DNA of 64,000 nucleotides from Peronospora farinosa (taxonomy: Eukaryota > Oomycota > Peronosporomycetes > Peronosporales > Peronosporaceae). Shown here in pieces: positions 33,353-46,245 of this stretch (its first letter is position 1; each line of letters starts with the position of its first letter). The stretch spans positions 124,001 to 188,000 of the forward strand of contig CANTFK010000990.1 in the NCBI GenBank assembly GCA_947646735.1, in the 5' to 3' direction. The translations under genes and the position numbers were made by a program. The notes under the pieces were generated by a model. That model was not told the DNA's origin and did no database searches. It saw nothing but the letters and a program-made list of their open reading frames with translations.

Positions 33353-34456
33353 GGCGTCTTGCGCAGCTTGAGCTTAAACTCGTCAACGCGTTCTTGGTGT
33401 TTGGGGCTCCAAGCAGCTAGCAGCTGGTCTGCTGGCCGCTGGTGACGACAATTTTATGACTCTCTCTTCGTGTCACTTAGGGCGACGCCATTGAACAACG
33501 ATGTATCAGGCCGACAGAGTTCGAGAGTAAGGCACTGCCAAAACAATGCTGCAACGTGAGGGAGATGAAGAGCACTGGAAGAAGCTGGAGAAGCTCTTAG
33601 CCTAATGCTTCGATCCAGTCAGCTACACGTCATCGTTTTTTCAGTAAAAACATGCGTCGAGCGCAAGAACAACACGATAGGCCACAGTTGTCTCCGCAGA
33701 CATCTTAACAGATTCAAACCCTGGGTCCACGTCGGTGTCTTATCAAAACGCTGACACAAAAGAGTAATGCACGCTGTCGAGCACAATGACGATCCGTTGT
33801 ATATGTACCACAACTTGCTGCGCATTCAACTCAAGCTACCACGTGCATCCATCACGGGTTCCAAGTCGAGGATATATAGCTTCGACGCTCTGCCGATCGG
33901 CTATCCAATTACTTAGCTTGTCTGCTACATGAACACCAGCGACGGGCTGTCACATGGGACACGAATTTTTCTCGCGCTGTTGTGCGGTCATAAATGTCGA
34001 GTGTCTGCTGTCGTCGACGTGGTCTGGCGCAAAGACGCGTAGGGGCCACAAGCTTGTGAGGTCATCGGGAAAAACCACTGCTACGATACGCAATACTAGG
34101 AACTTGGCACAAAGTCGGCCTCACATGGATATACATACAAAGAGAAAAAGAAGCAGCACGGTCTGCTCGCCCATACAAACCTTGCGACAAATGCGTCTCG
34201 ACTGATTGTTATGGCAAAACGAACATGAATCGACGCTATGGGCACAAAACACGTCATTTGTTTGCGCCGATCCGCCACTGCTATGTGGTTGCAAGCTCTT
34301 TAAACTTATCCCAGCTGCCACTACGACGGGATGTTATTAAGCTGTAAAGGCCATCGATTGATAGAATCAATCTGGAACATCCATCCTTACCTGCTTTTAC
34401 CATACCTTACCACATGTAAGAGACAGTGTGAATAGACGACCCCACAGCAATACGGC
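33353..34456. other. intergenic, no gene recognised
   Basis: Only shadow-sized frames occur (for example 33619-33825 minus, 33954-34205 plus) without domains or splice logic. The right end should include the promoter of the RxLR effector gene. Confidence 0.45.
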
Positions 34457-34522
34457 ATGGCACGCATTAACGGTCATTATCGTTTTTCAAGTCTTGTGAT
34501 CAAGCGCAATTGCCTAACCCCC

Positions 34523-34570
34523 AACGCCAACGCCAACGCCAACGCCAACGCCAACGCCAACGCCAACGCC
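34523..34570 (+). repeat. (AACGCC)8 microsatellite just upstream of the effector start
   Basis: Eight perfect copies of a hexamer end three bases before the effector ATG. The repeat is in frame with an upstream ATG at 34457 and would add Asn-Ala repeats if that start were used. Confidence 0.95.
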
Positions 34571-34573
34571 AAC

Positions 34574-35080
34574 ATGCGCTACATCCTATGTTTTCTACTG
34601 TATGTGCTGCTGGGCCTTTTCCACGAAAGAAACGGCGTGGCTCTAGCAGCAGTGCTGGACCAAAAGGAGGTATCTGGCAACAGACGGCTACGTGTCCATC
34701 CGAGGGCTGATGCCGGTGAGGATTACGTTGACAAAGCTCAACTTCTGGAAGGTGACACGGTCGACGACAGAGAAAGAATGTTTAATGGTCTAACGTTGAA
34801 AGATATAGGCCAACACTTCGTGAGAGTGCCAAGGGAATATTTAGATGATCGAAAGGTAAATAAGCTGGTGAGATTCGCTCTTTCACAGGATAATGTGCTT
34901 GCGCACAACATAGCACTCCATGAAAAACTTTACCAAAGCAAATTAAAACTTGCAGTATTAAAAAGGAAGTTAAAGCTTCCAAAAGACCTTGATAATATTG
35001 AGGGAGATGAGCAGCAGAAAGAAGTAGCGCTATATCACGCATATGCCTATTTTCTACAGCAAAAAGGGGAGCAAATATAG
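34574..35080 (+). CDS. RxLR effector candidate
   Basis: This is a secreted protein of 168 residues from the ATG at 34574. I prefer this start to the in-frame ATG at 34457 because a signal peptide begins right here (MRYILCFLLYVLLGLF, likely cut after ..GVALA). RRLR at residues 37-40 fits the RxLR motif used by oomycete effectors for delivery into plant cells, and DDRER at about 64-68 fits the acidic EER element. The C-terminal 100 residues are charged and helical (VLKRKLKLPKD, YHAYAYFLQQK), without a WY motif I can define. The target is unknown. It is a single exon in a transposon-flanked, gene-poor setting typical of such genes. Confidence 0.82.
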   Translation: MRYILCFLLYVLLGLFHERNGVALAAVLDQKEVSGNRRLRVHPRADAGEDYVDKAQLLEGDTVDDRERMFNGLTLKDIGQHFVRVPREYLDDRKVNKLVRFALSQDNVLAHNIALHEKLYQSKLKLAVLKRKLKLPKDLDNIEGDEQQKEVALYHAYAYFLQQKGEQI

Positions 35081-35312
35081 GAAACGGCCTGATAGACATA
35101 TTAAATAGAATAACAGACTTAGAGGTAGCAACTAAAAAATTGTGAACTAAGGACCTGATTCTAATCACGTTTAATATAAAGATCCTTCTGCAAGACTTCA
35201 TTTTGAGAGCGGATAGAAAGCAAATCGATTACTGGTTATAAGGTTTTCATCTACCACATCTCGGCGATAGCGACGCTGTCATCACGAGCACAGATTTACG
35301 GCTACTCTGTCC

Positions 35313-36923
35313 CTACGCGTACGAGCCTTCAATAATGACATCATCGATCTTGAGAATCATCCGCACGACTTGCGTAGCAAGCTGCAGCTGCTGCTGCTTG
35401 CCGATGAGCGTTTCAAACACCTGCTGCTCCTTCATATTGTTCGTGCCAGACGAGTTGCAGTCGATACCAAGTCGCGGGTTCTTCTCAGCGATTTGCTGCG
35501 CACGCACAGCCGAAAGCGAATCAATCGGGCTCAAACCACTGTTCTCAGCCAGAGCCATCGGAACGTCCTCCAAAGCATCGGCAAAGGCACGGATGGCGTA
35601 CTGTTCGATGCCCGCTGTGTTGTCAGCATGCTCTCGCACAGCGATACCGCATGCAATCTCAGCGGCGCCGCCACCGTACACGATGCGATTGTTTTTAATC
35701 AGATTGCGCGTCACGCACATGGCGTCGTGCAGCGAACGCTTGGCTTCCTCCACAATCATCTTATTTCCACCACGCACCAACACTGTGATAGCGTCCGAGC
35801 TCGCGCAGTCCTCAATCACCAACATGCGCTCCTTCGTGGTGCCAAACGCGACCTCACGCACGGTACCAGCCCGACCGAGCTTCTCCGCTGTCAACTCTGC
35901 AAATCGCGGTACAATACGTCCACCCGTAGCAATAGCAATGAGTTCGAGCTCTACACCACCGACCCAGCGCACAGCAGGTAGGTGATTTTGCAGCAACAAG
36001 TGATTGGCCTCATCATCAAACCCCCACTGGCAAATGACCAAGTTAGCCCCACTGTCTTTAACTTGTTTGATCATAGTGGCAAAATACTCTTGTTCCTGTT
36101 TGTAAAGCTTTTCGTAAGATTCAACACTCGTAATGTCAAGTTTGTGTTTTGTCTTAGGCTTAGGTGGTTCAAAAGGACACGTGAGGATGCACATCTTGGC
36201 ATCTTTTACCTCTTTGGGCATCTGTGGATGAGAGAAGTCCTTGTCGATGACAATCCCATTAATGAGGGCCGTATCACTCAGCGTTCCACCAGCTTTTCCC
36301 TCCATCTTAATGAGATCAAAGTTCACGTCCCTTGTCTCAAAATTAGCCACCTTCATAACTGCTTCAACTGCAATCTGCGCCATCTGGCGCTTATGCTTGT
36401 TAACAATTTTGGAGGACAATGTGGTCATGGCTGTCTCGACCAATGGCGTCGAGTCGTGCTCCGTGAAGTGAATAACGTCACCAATAGCCTCTAAATGCTT
36501 ACAGGCGATCTCACAGGCTTCTTCAAAGCCATCAGCAATGCGCATAGGGTGCAGACCATGGGCCAATAGCTTTTCTGCTTGCTCCAGTAGCGCACCAGCC
36601 AGTACTACAACACCTGTTGTACCGTCTCCAATCTCGTCGTCCTGTGACTTGCTCAACTCTACAAGGAGGTGGGCCACACGATGTTCAACTTGCATTTGTT
36701 CCAGAATAGTGGCCCCATCATTCGAAATAGTGACATCGCCGTCTTGACTGACCATCATTTTGTCCATGCCACGCGGGCCGAGCGACGTACGGAGAAGATT
36801 TGAGACCGTACGTGCCGCTAGGATATTGCTTTTAATAGCTTCAACGCCCTTGATACGTTCCTTCTGCTCCTGGTCACGCAGGATGATAAAGGGGCGACCG
36901 TATTCATCAAAAACCATCGACAT
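35313..36923 (-). CDS. CCT5: T-complex chaperonin subunit epsilon (CCT5)
   Basis: This is one of the eight subunits of the cytosolic TRiC/CCT ring, which folds actin, tubulin and other proteins in an ATP-dependent cycle. The 536-residue single exon has the family's usual length. The N-terminus [13 protein letters not shown] is epsilon-specific. Group II chaperonin signatures are present: [23 protein letters not shown], the ATP-binding and catalytic [16 protein letters not shown], and the C-terminal [10 protein letters not shown] block. It ends in [10 protein letters not shown] 110 bp piece of this gene recurs at 32439-32548. Confidence 0.96.
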   Translation of the reverse strand: MSMVFDEYGRPFIILRDQEQKERIKGVEAIKSNILAARTVSNLLRTSLGPRGMDKMMVSQDGDVTISNDGATILEQMQVEHRVAHLLVELSKSQDDEIGDGTTGVVVLAGALLEQAEKLLAHGLHPMRIADGFEEACEIACKHLEAIGDVIHFTEHDSTPLVETAMTTLSSKIVNKHKRQMAQIAVEAVMKVANFETRDVNFDLIKMEGKAGGTLSDTALINGIVIDKDFSHPQMPKEVKDAKMCILTCPFEPPKPKTKHKLDITSVESYEKLYKQEQEYFATMIKQVKDSGANLVICQWGFDDEANHLLLQNHLPAVRWVGGVELELIAIATGGRIVPRFAELTAEKLGRAGTVREVAFGTTKERMLVIEDCASSDAITVLVRGGNKMIVEEAKRSLHDAMCVTRNLIKNNRIVYGGGAAEIACGIAVREHADNTAGIEQYAIRAFADALEDVPMALAENSGLSPIDSLSAVRAQQIAEKNPRLGIDCNSSGTNNMKEQQVFETLIGKQQQLQLATQVVRMILKIDDVIIEGSYA

Positions 36924-37540
36924 GGTGGACAGCTAGCTGGGTTATCAACGATTAGATACAAAAAGGAGCGACGAGTGGTTTTTGTGATGTGGTTTCCATC
37001 ACTTTACGTCGATTTTTTACGATACGAATACAAATGACGTAATTACAGCGATGCGAAGGGGCTTTCATAGTCCTAGCTTAACTGATACCCTGTCTAAGCT
37101 GCTAAAAACCTGAGTCCCGAGGACCTCCATATAATTGGTGTGGAACTGGCTTACCTGATAGCTTCCATTATCTGATAGAATTGCTTGATTGAAAGTGTAT
37201 CAGTATAGACAGGTTCTACTATATATACGTATTCTTCGTTGCCACGCTTAATGCCCTTTAAATTCAGTATTTCATATCTCATAAGTATGCAATACTTAAA
37301 TACTTAATGGCATGTGCATCTATTAATTATCACCATCACCACGTTGTCCTATTATGTTGCTGGTCACGGACATCAATTATTTTGTTGGTCACGGACATCC
37401 AACAAAGCTCGCTATTCGAGTTGCATAGTAATTAACAAATTAAATTGCATTGCAAAAACCTTGCTTAAGTAGACTCGAGTGATACGACGAATTAATCCTA
37501 TGGGTCAAAGCCTTCCCAATACTACATAAAATCAGTTGAT
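36924..37540. other. intergenic between two minus-strand genes
   Basis: This stretch of roughly 600 bp lies between the start of CCT5 and the end of the DAHP synthase gene. It is AT-rich around 37190-37330, with an imperfect short duplication of GGTCACGGACATC near 37360-37400. No gene is seen. Confidence 0.5.
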
Positions 37541-39068
37541 CTACTTGTTAGCACGAAGATGCTTGGACGGATCACTGATCTCCATCGATCGCTTTCGCAT
37601 CTTCGATGTTTGATTCAATGGCGCCAGATCGTGGTGCACTGACAGGTTCTTGGCCAAAAGGAAAGCCACCTCCATGCTTTGCGAGTAGTTCAATCGTGGA
37701 TCACAGTAGCTCGTATAGCGTAGCGGCAAATCGGTCTCGTCGATGCCCTGGGGGCCACCAATGCATTCAGTTACGTTCTCACCTGTTAGTTCGAAATGGA
37801 CTCCACCCAGTACAGTGCCACCCTCACGGTGGATCTTTAGCGTCTGCACCAATTCGGCAAAAATGCGATCAAATGGCCGTGTTTTATAGCCATTATCAGC
37901 AACAATTGTGTTGCCGTGGCACGGATCACAAGACCAAATCACCTTCAGGCCTGCAGCCTTTACCGCTGCAATGTGCTTGGGCAGCAGATGTGATACCTTG
38001 TCACTACCATAACGCGTGATAAGCGTGATCTTGCCCGGATTGGCTTCGGGATTTTTCCACAATTTACGAATCAAGGGCACCAGATCATTCACAGCCATAG
38101 TCGGGCCAACCTTAATACCAATAGGATTTTCAATGCCACGGAAGTACTCGATATGAGCGTGGTCCAATTGACGTGTGCGGTCACCAATCCACAAAAAGTC
38201 CGTACCCATGTTGTAGTACTTGCCGTTCACCTTGCGCGTCATAGTCTCTTCGTAACCAAGCTCCAAGCCTTCGTGCGACACAAAGAGATCCACCGTTTTC
38301 AAATGAGGTGATTCCGCTCCAACACCGCACATGTGCACAAAATGTAAACTGTCCGTAATCTCGTCCACCATGTGCTGGTACTCTTCTCGTCGAGAAGACG
38401 TCTGCACAAAATCGAGATCCCACTTGCCTGCATCGTGGATGTCCGCAAAGCCCGATCCCACCAACACCCGACCATAATTCAGCGTTGCAGCACTATGGAA
38501 ATATCCTTCCAGTAATCTGCTTGGGTCCGGAGTGCGCTGGTCCTTCTCGTAGCCATTGATATTCTCGCCTCGGAAGCTGGTCACTTTCTCTCCATCCAGC
38601 ATCTCCGTGTCACTGGACCGCGGCTTGGCAAACTGTCCAGCCATTCGAGCCACACGAACCGTCGGCATCCGAGCGCCCCACACCAGCACGAGACTCATCT
38701 GGATCATAATTTTGAGCTTCTTCTCAATCAGCTCCGGCTGGCAGTCCTGGAATCGCTCCGAGCAGTCACCACCTTGCAACAAGAAGCGTTTGCCATCTGC
38801 GACATCCGCCAGCAGCGTCTTCAAATTTTCAATTTCACGCACCGACACCAATCCAGGCAATGTCTTTACTGTAAAGAAATCGACATTGCAACAACGTTAG
38901 AGATTTAAAAGTCATTGATACCTTCTAGTACAAGCTCAAAAAAATTAGAATTGTACGCTTGTCATGGGCTTGTTTTAGTGCTTTTTCATCCGGATACGAA
39001 GCTTGCTGTTTCGCGGGAAATTGACGCCACGAAGAAGGCGTCCAATCTAAACTTTGCGAAATTGTCAT
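37541..39068 (-). CDS. class II 3-deoxy-D-arabino-heptulosonate 7-phosphate synthase
   Basis: This is the first enzyme of the shikimate pathway: phosphoenolpyruvate plus erythrose 4-phosphate to DAHP. There are two exons, 39068-38957 and 38868-37541, around an 88 bp GT-AG intron, giving about 479 residues. Exon 1 has the plant/microbial class II start (SLDWTPSSWRQFPAKQQ, then YPD). Exon 2 has FLLQGGDCSERF, the KPRSSDTE substrate region, VGAESPHLKTVDLFVSHEG, HFIWIGDRTRQLDHAH-like active-site residues and the terminal WSCDPCHGNT and GGVHFELTGENVTECIGG metal-site motifs. It is divergent from the next gene, with about 150 bp between the likely starts. Confidence 0.94.
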
Positions 39069-39215
39069 AGCTCCTGATGGCGGTGACCTTAAATGAATGG
39101 TGACCAGAGACTGACTTTTTTGTTGGGGTGTACGGTGTGGTGTATACCACATCAGTACAACGTAGATACAAAATATCAGTATAAAATAATTGACGATAGT
39201 TCCAAGAAATACAGT

Positions 39216-41096
39216 ATGGGCACGTCTCGTTTCCAGCGACCTTCTAAGCCAAGAGGAGATTCGTTAGTGGTTGTAAATCAATCAATGTTATACTCTACAG
39301 CTCCTAGAAGTCAGAAACGGCAACAGAGTGGAAAGAAAAAGAATAACGAGAAGCTACAGAAGCTACAGAAACGCAAGATAGACAAGGACGGAACTAGTGG
39401 AGCTAAAGGAACACACAAGAAGCGGAAGAAGCAGCAAGTAAAGACCCCTATCATCAGTAATGTGACAATATCAAGTGCAGCCAAGTTGACGCGTGAAGAA
39501 GGTGGTGGCACGTCCTGTTCTGTGCTCCGAGTCAAGAAAGACGCCGATGTGCTGGCTGGACTCTATTGGATCTTACTTGCTCGCAATACTCTACGCCCTT
39601 GTGTAGTGACTCTGCCTAATCATGACGAGACGTCTCCATCTCAATTATCTACGATGTTCAAGCATCTTGGGCTCCAAGCAGTGGCGTTGCATCACAAGAT
39701 GACGACAGGTCAGCGGACTGAAACGGTGCAGAGACTCAAAACTTCCGTCCTGGGGTCACATGCTCTCGTTCTTGTGACTACAGAGCACATGCTGCCAAGT
39801 GCTGTGTATGCTAAGGCTGATGTGGTGTTGGCTGGAGCTGTGAGTGCTGCGTCGACTGAAGTGGCGACGGCAAAGTTTGCTCATGTACATCAAGTGACAG
39901 TTGGGACTGAAAACAAGCAGCAGAACACGAGTAACTTTCGCCCTGAGTTGTTGACTCCTTGCTTGCAGCAACTGCAGACGCGGATGAAGCTGGCACGGCA
40001 GATTGTGGACATCGCGCAACGTGTTGGCAAGACTGGAGCTGCTGTCCAGGATGAGGACGACAAGTGGGCTCGGAAATTGGCGAAAGGAGCTGATCTCGAT
40101 GATGATGGCGATGATGAAGGACAGAAGAAAAAGCGTAAACGTACGATGACCCCGGATGAGCAGAGGCTGCAGGCATTAGTGGCAAAGCTTTACGTGGTAC
40201 TGACGCGTAAGCTGCCAGGAATCGAAGCGAATGATGCTGTTAGCGCGTCATTTGTCGGAGAGCAGAAAGCTGATAGTCAGCACCGTCGCGAGAAGCTAGA
40301 GGTGCTAGGTCTTGTCACAATGAATGCTGCCGTGGGTACGGCCATGACGGATGAACGCACATCTGCTCAGACGCGATGGATGGATTTTGCCGAGGGTAAA
40401 GCACACGGTGGTCAATGGGACGGACCTGTGCGTCATGGTGCATCGAAGGATGATACTTCACTTGCGCTTCGCGAGAGGTTCTGTGCTGCAAGAGGCATGG
40501 CGAACGACTCGAGCTACTTGAGCAAATGGGCGCCTAACAAAGGGCCTATCGACAATGAAAAATGGGGTGGCATGTTCGGTAAGGTTTGCGGACACAACGA
40601 AGTGGTTATGAACGATCTGCGGGCCTTTTATCCGCAAGAGGTAATAAATTCGAAGGTCTGCAGCAAAGTCTTTCCAGCTCCAGGAAACCAGGGCTTTGAC
40701 GGCTGTCTAGAGCACTTGCGGTTTGCCTGCTTGGCTCAAAATACGAGCATGACTCTATGGGACGCTGAGTACTTCATTTTTATTTCAACGCGCGGACGCG
40801 TGACATGGTCCAAGAAGAGTCAGCTGCTTTCACTCTCACTGGCGAGTCTGCAGTGTCTCGTCCCTGCACTTCGTAGCTGGACAGCGGCAAGTGTCGGTCA
40901 CTTGCCACCCAATGCAGTCCTTCGTGCGATCCAACTATGTAGCCAACTTGGCTGCGGCGACAAACGTGGCAAGCTGCCCCCTAAGGCGTTCAAACTTATC
41001 GTGAGCTTTGCGTTTGGTGGATCAGCTCGACTATGGCGACAAATTGCGAGGGTCTCGACACCCCTAAAAGAGGAAAATGTATATAATCCCCTGTAG
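39216..41096 (+). CDS. DDX24/Mak5-related protein lacking the N-terminal helicase core
   Basis: From the ATG at 39216 this is a 626-residue protein; an in-frame ATG at 39093 would add 41 residues but leaves only 24 bp to the divergent gene. It opens with a Lys/Arg-rich, nucleolar-like region (KKKNNEKLQKLQKRK). Residues about 125-240 look like a worn helicase C-terminal domain (LGLQAVALHHKMTTGQRTET, then ALVLVTTEHML). An LARQIVDIAQR...WARKLAK stretch recalls the post-helicase part of DDX24/Mak5. The DEAD core (Q, I, Ia, II, III) is absent and motif VI (HRxGRxxR) is not visible. The C-terminal third is unrecognised. It could be a structural ribosome-biogenesis factor; the family call is tentative. 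Confidence 0.5.
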   Translation: MGTSRFQRPSKPRGDSLVVVNQSMLYSTAPRSQKRQQSGKKKNNEKLQKLQKRKIDKDGTSGAKGTHKKRKKQQVKTPIISNVTISSAAKLTREEGGGTSCSVLRVKKDADVLAGLYWILLARNTLRPCVVTLPNHDETSPSQLSTMFKHLGLQAVALHHKMTTGQRTETVQRLKTSVLGSHALVLVTTEHMLPSAVYAKADVVLAGAVSAASTEVATAKFAHVHQVTVGTENKQQNTSNFRPELLTPCLQQLQTRMKLARQIVDIAQRVGKTGAAVQDEDDKWARKLAKGADLDDDGDDEGQKKKRKRTMTPDEQRLQALVAKLYVVLTRKLPGIEANDAVSASFVGEQKADSQHRREKLEVLGLVTMNAAVGTAMTDERTSAQTRWMDFAEGKAHGGQWDGPVRHGASKDDTSLALRERFCAARGMANDSSYLSKWAPNKGPIDNEKWGGMFGKVCGHNEVVMNDLRAFYPQEVINSKVCSKVFPAPGNQGFDGCLEHLRFACLAQNTSMTLWDAEYFIFISTRGRVTWSKKSQLLSLSLASLQCLVPALRSWTAASVGHLPPNAVLRAIQLCSQLGCGDKRGKLPPKAFKLIVSFAFGGSARLWRQIARVSTPLKEENVYNPL

Positions 41097-41234
41097 ATAG
41101 ATGGAAGGCTTATACAGTACATTTAACAATAGCGTGTCATTACGTAGCACCACAAAAGAATAGACGAGAGAGCGACTTATTTACTTACTTGCGTTGCATG
41201 CCGTCCAAACTCGCACGGATGGCTGACTGGCTAT

Positions 41235-42123
41235 CTATGGTCGCTTCCTCATCTTCGTTGCAATTTCTGGAGGCTGTTTAGCCTGATCTTCTGTGTCGAT
41301 ATCCCTTTCCGTTTGCATCACTTTTGCACATTTTGCATCTCCACCATACAGCAATGCCTGGTTATCACTGTCTCCGCTAGATGTCTGCTCACACCGAAAG
41401 TCAACCTTATTGCCATTGCTGCGTTCATTGCAAATCTTGTGGTTTCCACTCACACGCGTCATATGCTTTTGCAACACTAACTTTTCCTGCACGGGATCGA
41501 ATACGAGCCAGTCATCAGGCCGTAAGATCGTTCGATTAGCATATTGTATCTTCAATTGTACCAACTTGGCCAATGCTTTATGACACGCTTCGTCATCCAT
41601 AGGAACCAACGGGATGTCATCAAAGTATTTATCCTTATCATCCCCGTCTCTATCTTCATTTTCTGACAGCAATTCAGGCACATCAGGCTCTGAAATTCCA
41701 AAAGGCAGACTTCGTAGCATACAAAAACCTTGTTAATAACGGGCGAATTTGACCAAAAAATTGAGCTCAATAGTCCACTTACTATGTTGAAACAATCTCA
41801 CAAATTTGATGATAGAGCCACCGACCTGAGAGTAGATCCACCAGTAGTGGCCACCCTCGGTTCAAAAGTCCCCAATACTTAGCAGCATAGACGATAAGAT
41901 ATGTACCTAAAAGACACAGTGTCGGTACATATATACGCACTAGTGGCAGTCGTGTGGAATGCACTAGTATTTCATCCAATAGCTTCTCGTGGAATGACAA
42001 CTGTGGGTACATTTCGCACATGTCGAAAGTCTTGTAATAAGCGTCACCCAATAGATGTATGAATACGCCAATACCCGCTACGAAATACACAGTAAACCAT
42101 AGAGTTGTATTGAAATAGCTCAT
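41235..42123 (-). CDS. small membrane protein of unknown function
   Basis: I join exon 42123-41783 and exon 41709-41235 over a 73 bp intron (donor GTAAGT, branch-like TTATTAAC, acceptor ACGAAG), which keeps the phase and gives about 271 residues. The N-terminal part has two hydrophobic segments (LWFTVYFVAGIGVFIHLL and YVPTLCLLGTYLIVYAA). The C-terminal part is acidic and hydrophilic (SENEDRDGDDKDKYFDDIP), probably cytosolic. I do not recognise the family. The upstream TTG-started extension is ignored. Confidence 0.55.
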
Positions 42124-43669
<1,546 letters not shown>

Positions 43670-44312
43670 GAGAAAAGTGTACGACTTTTGATGTGCGGAC
43701 AAAAATACTTCGACCCTTTTTACCCAATCAATGCTACTACAATAATTTAGAAACAGCAAATTACGTGGCTCCTACTCGTGTTTCAATTTCTGTTGATCTA
43801 AATTATGGCACAAAAAGCAGTCTATAAAAACTCCCCAAAATAACCTAGTAACGCCTAATTTAACCAGTGCATGTGCTAGCGTTCAAACAGTAGAGACTTT
43901 ACCACGTGGCGGACCTTTCCGAAACGATATCGTCCGCGACCTTTGGCGCAACAATTGAAGCTGGCGGCTATGATTTATCAGAAAGTGGGCAACTTAGCTT
44001 ACTTGTCTCACCACTGGCAGCGCAGGCGGCGATAGTCTTACTGCTTTTTTCTATATAGTTGGTCCAGTCTCTTGTTCATCTTGTCCCGTGTTAAAGAATA
44101 GCCGAGCCGTTTCATAAAGGGTTGTGGTAACCAATGTTCTATTTCAAAAAAAAAAGACCAGTTCGTAAAGATCCAGACTGACCTTCGATATCGAATGAAA
44201 TGATGACGCTGTCTTCAACATCGTCCAAAATTCCAAAATTTTGAAAATCGCAACGAGATCTCCTCCCTCACCTCATTTGAATCTTAGAGCTTTATTGCCC
44301 ACGTCTTTATTG

Positions 44313-44343
<31 letters not shown>

Positions 44344-44349
44344 TTTATC
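43670..44349. other. intergenic with a CT-rich promoter tract
   Basis: Contains the calmodulin 3' flank and the endosulfine-like gene's 5' flank. An uninterrupted (TC)n run of about 25 bp lies at 44319-44343, ending a few bases before the ATG at 44350. No gene is seen. Confidence 0.6.
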
Positions 44350-45567
44350 ATGGATTATCGTCAGCTGCAATCTCAACCAGGGAACGCACGTCTTAACGGC
44401 AGTAATCGCGCTGCCTGGAACGCCATGGATCTTGAAATTGGGGCTCAAATCCCGCCGTCGAATGCACGTAACAATACTGAAGATTGCGGTGCATTATCTG
44501 CTCGGAATGTATTGCTACGTCAAAAATTACGTGAACGCAAGCGCTACGACTCGGCTGATGACGCCATGAAGAAAGCCGCAGCACGTGCGACGAGTCGGTA
44601 TCAGAAGATTCCCGAACCGACTCTGATTCCATCCAGAGAACGGCCATATTCCCCAGCACAAATGGGCCAATCAGCTTTCTTTAATGCGATGAACGGTGGG
44701 ACCGGTACAAAAAACGTACCGACTAGAAGGAATGACCGACTAGAAGGAGGAGCACTACAAGCTCGAAATGTACTGATTCAACACAAATTACAAACTAAAA
44801 TGTCCAAAGACGATACGGACATGGCGGATGGAAATCATGTCGAAGGAGCTAGAGAAGAAGCTGTGAGTTCACCTTGTGCGTCCTTTACAGGGACAGGCAA
44901 TCGACGATTACAATTTGCAAGTATGAGTCCCAGTCGTGCTGGAAAATATGGGGCTTTGGAGAATAAAAAGAAACCCAATCGACGGGATTTACTCGAGCAA
45001 CAAGACAAGAATTCGATTGTTGCTATTGGGGCTGATGAAAAGATACAGCAGAGAGTGGGAGGATCGGACTATGGAAAACTTTCAGCAGCTCATGTGCTTA
45101 TTCGACGCAAATTAAAGGAGAGAAAACGGTTTGATTCAGCAGATTATGCAATGGAGAAACAAGGTCAACAGACAGATGTTCCTGCTGAGATTGCAGCTAA
45201 TCCTGCCGCACCAGGTACAGCAGCTTTACGTTACAGCACCATTGGGACTTCACAAGCGACAATTAATCACCAAGTGAAACATATTAAACTTTCTGAATCT
45301 TTGAACGGACGTGTCGCGTCTCCAGCAGTTGTTAATGCAGCTCAAGCTGCCTTGGCAGCGCGTGCAGCTCGCTATGCAGGACTGAAGAATGGAAATACAA
45401 TGACGGACACGAAAAACATTCCGTCTCAAGGAGCACTCGATCGATATGGTCTTGACAAGAGTGTGACGCCTTTAGGTGCAGCTGCTGCACGTAATTTGGT
45501 GCTCCAACGCAAGCTTGCGGAGCGTAAAATGTTCGACTCGGCTGATCACTTCAAGGAGGCCACTTGA
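44350..45567 (+). CDS. endosulfine/ARPP-19-like protein with multiple modules
   Basis: This 405-residue single exon has four modules of the form (A)RNVLxxxKLxERKxFDSAD. Cores lie at YDSADD (66-71), FDSADY (261-266) and FDSADH (395-400). The second module, around 137-157, keeps the helix but has lost the FDS core. The pattern LxxKLxxxxKYFDSGDY is the hallmark of endosulfine/ARPP-19/Igo. In that family Greatwall kinase phosphorylates the Ser, turning the protein into an inhibitor of PP2A-B55, which controls mitosis and quiescence. The KYGALENKKK stretch (199-208) resembles the KYPxLGxKP motif that precedes the core in animal proteins. Usual members are about 100-150 residues with one core, so a multi-core version is odd. 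The assignment rests on the motif only. Confidence 0.7.
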   Translation: MDYRQLQSQPGNARLNGSNRAAWNAMDLEIGAQIPPSNARNNTEDCGALSARNVLLRQKLRERKRYDSADDAMKKAAARATSRYQKIPEPTLIPSRERPYSPAQMGQSAFFNAMNGGTGTKNVPTRRNDRLEGGALQARNVLIQHKLQTKMSKDDTDMADGNHVEGAREEAVSSPCASFTGTGNRRLQFASMSPSRAGKYGALENKKKPNRRDLLEQQDKNSIVAIGADEKIQQRVGGSDYGKLSAAHVLIRRKLKERKRFDSADYAMEKQGQQTDVPAEIAANPAAPGTAALRYSTIGTSQATINHQVKHIKLSESLNGRVASPAVVNAAQAALAARAARYAGLKNGNTMTDTKNIPSQGALDRYGLDKSVTPLGAAAARNLVLQRKLAERKMFDSADHFKEAT

Positions 45568-46245
45568 ATGCACTGTGCCATATCTCATATCGCTTTCCAG
45601 TGAAAAGGTTGAGCGGAAGATAAACAGTATGTGATGTTTGATATCCGTCATGATCAGCTACGCAGAGCACAAGTACAAGGCAGAAGTATGTGGTCCCAAA
45701 GATGGTTGTTTGACTTCACAACAATTCACTAAAGCGGCTATTTAGTAAAAACTGACATTGAATACGACACCACTGCTAAACAACGAGCTTGTATGTGTTT
45801 GGATTCCAATGAACATTGCGCCTTGCTTGCAGTCGTTAGTAGACGTCGACCTTCTCTGATCAATCGAAAACCTCGCTGAAATTTACGCAGACTCTTTTTT
45901 CAGCAGCTTTGTGCGAGAATGACGACGATGACTTAATCACAGCAGTCGAAGAGCAAGAGTGGAGTACAGCTGAGGTGAAAGTGGCGACATGTCGTTCTTG
46001 ACACTGGCACATCAATGACTACAACAAACGAGCAAGGAAATCCGTCTTTCACTTTGCTACGAACTCGACAAAACAAAAGTTTGCTCTCACGCCACGCTTC
46101 AATCCATTTGTCAACAACTGCAGCTTTGATACCATCTCAATCTGAGCCAGAAAGCGTCGAACTAAAAAGCAAAAATCTTGTAGCAAAAACAACTCAGGCA
46201 CAAAGACAGCATATTCAACGTCACTTGACATTACCACCAGCCAAA
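45568..46245. other. intergenic; one small ORF at 46015-46269
   Basis: A plus-strand 84-codon frame (46015-46269) starts with ATG and overlaps the 3' end of the LRR gene tail to tail by 24 bp. It has Ser/Thr- and Gln-rich sequence and no domain. It could be a small hypothetical protein or chance. The rest shows nothing. Confidence 0.3.

Noticed and set aside
35335..35985. Two overlapping plus-strand ORFs over CCT5
   Set aside because: They are antisense shadows of the CCT5 coding sequence with no independent support.
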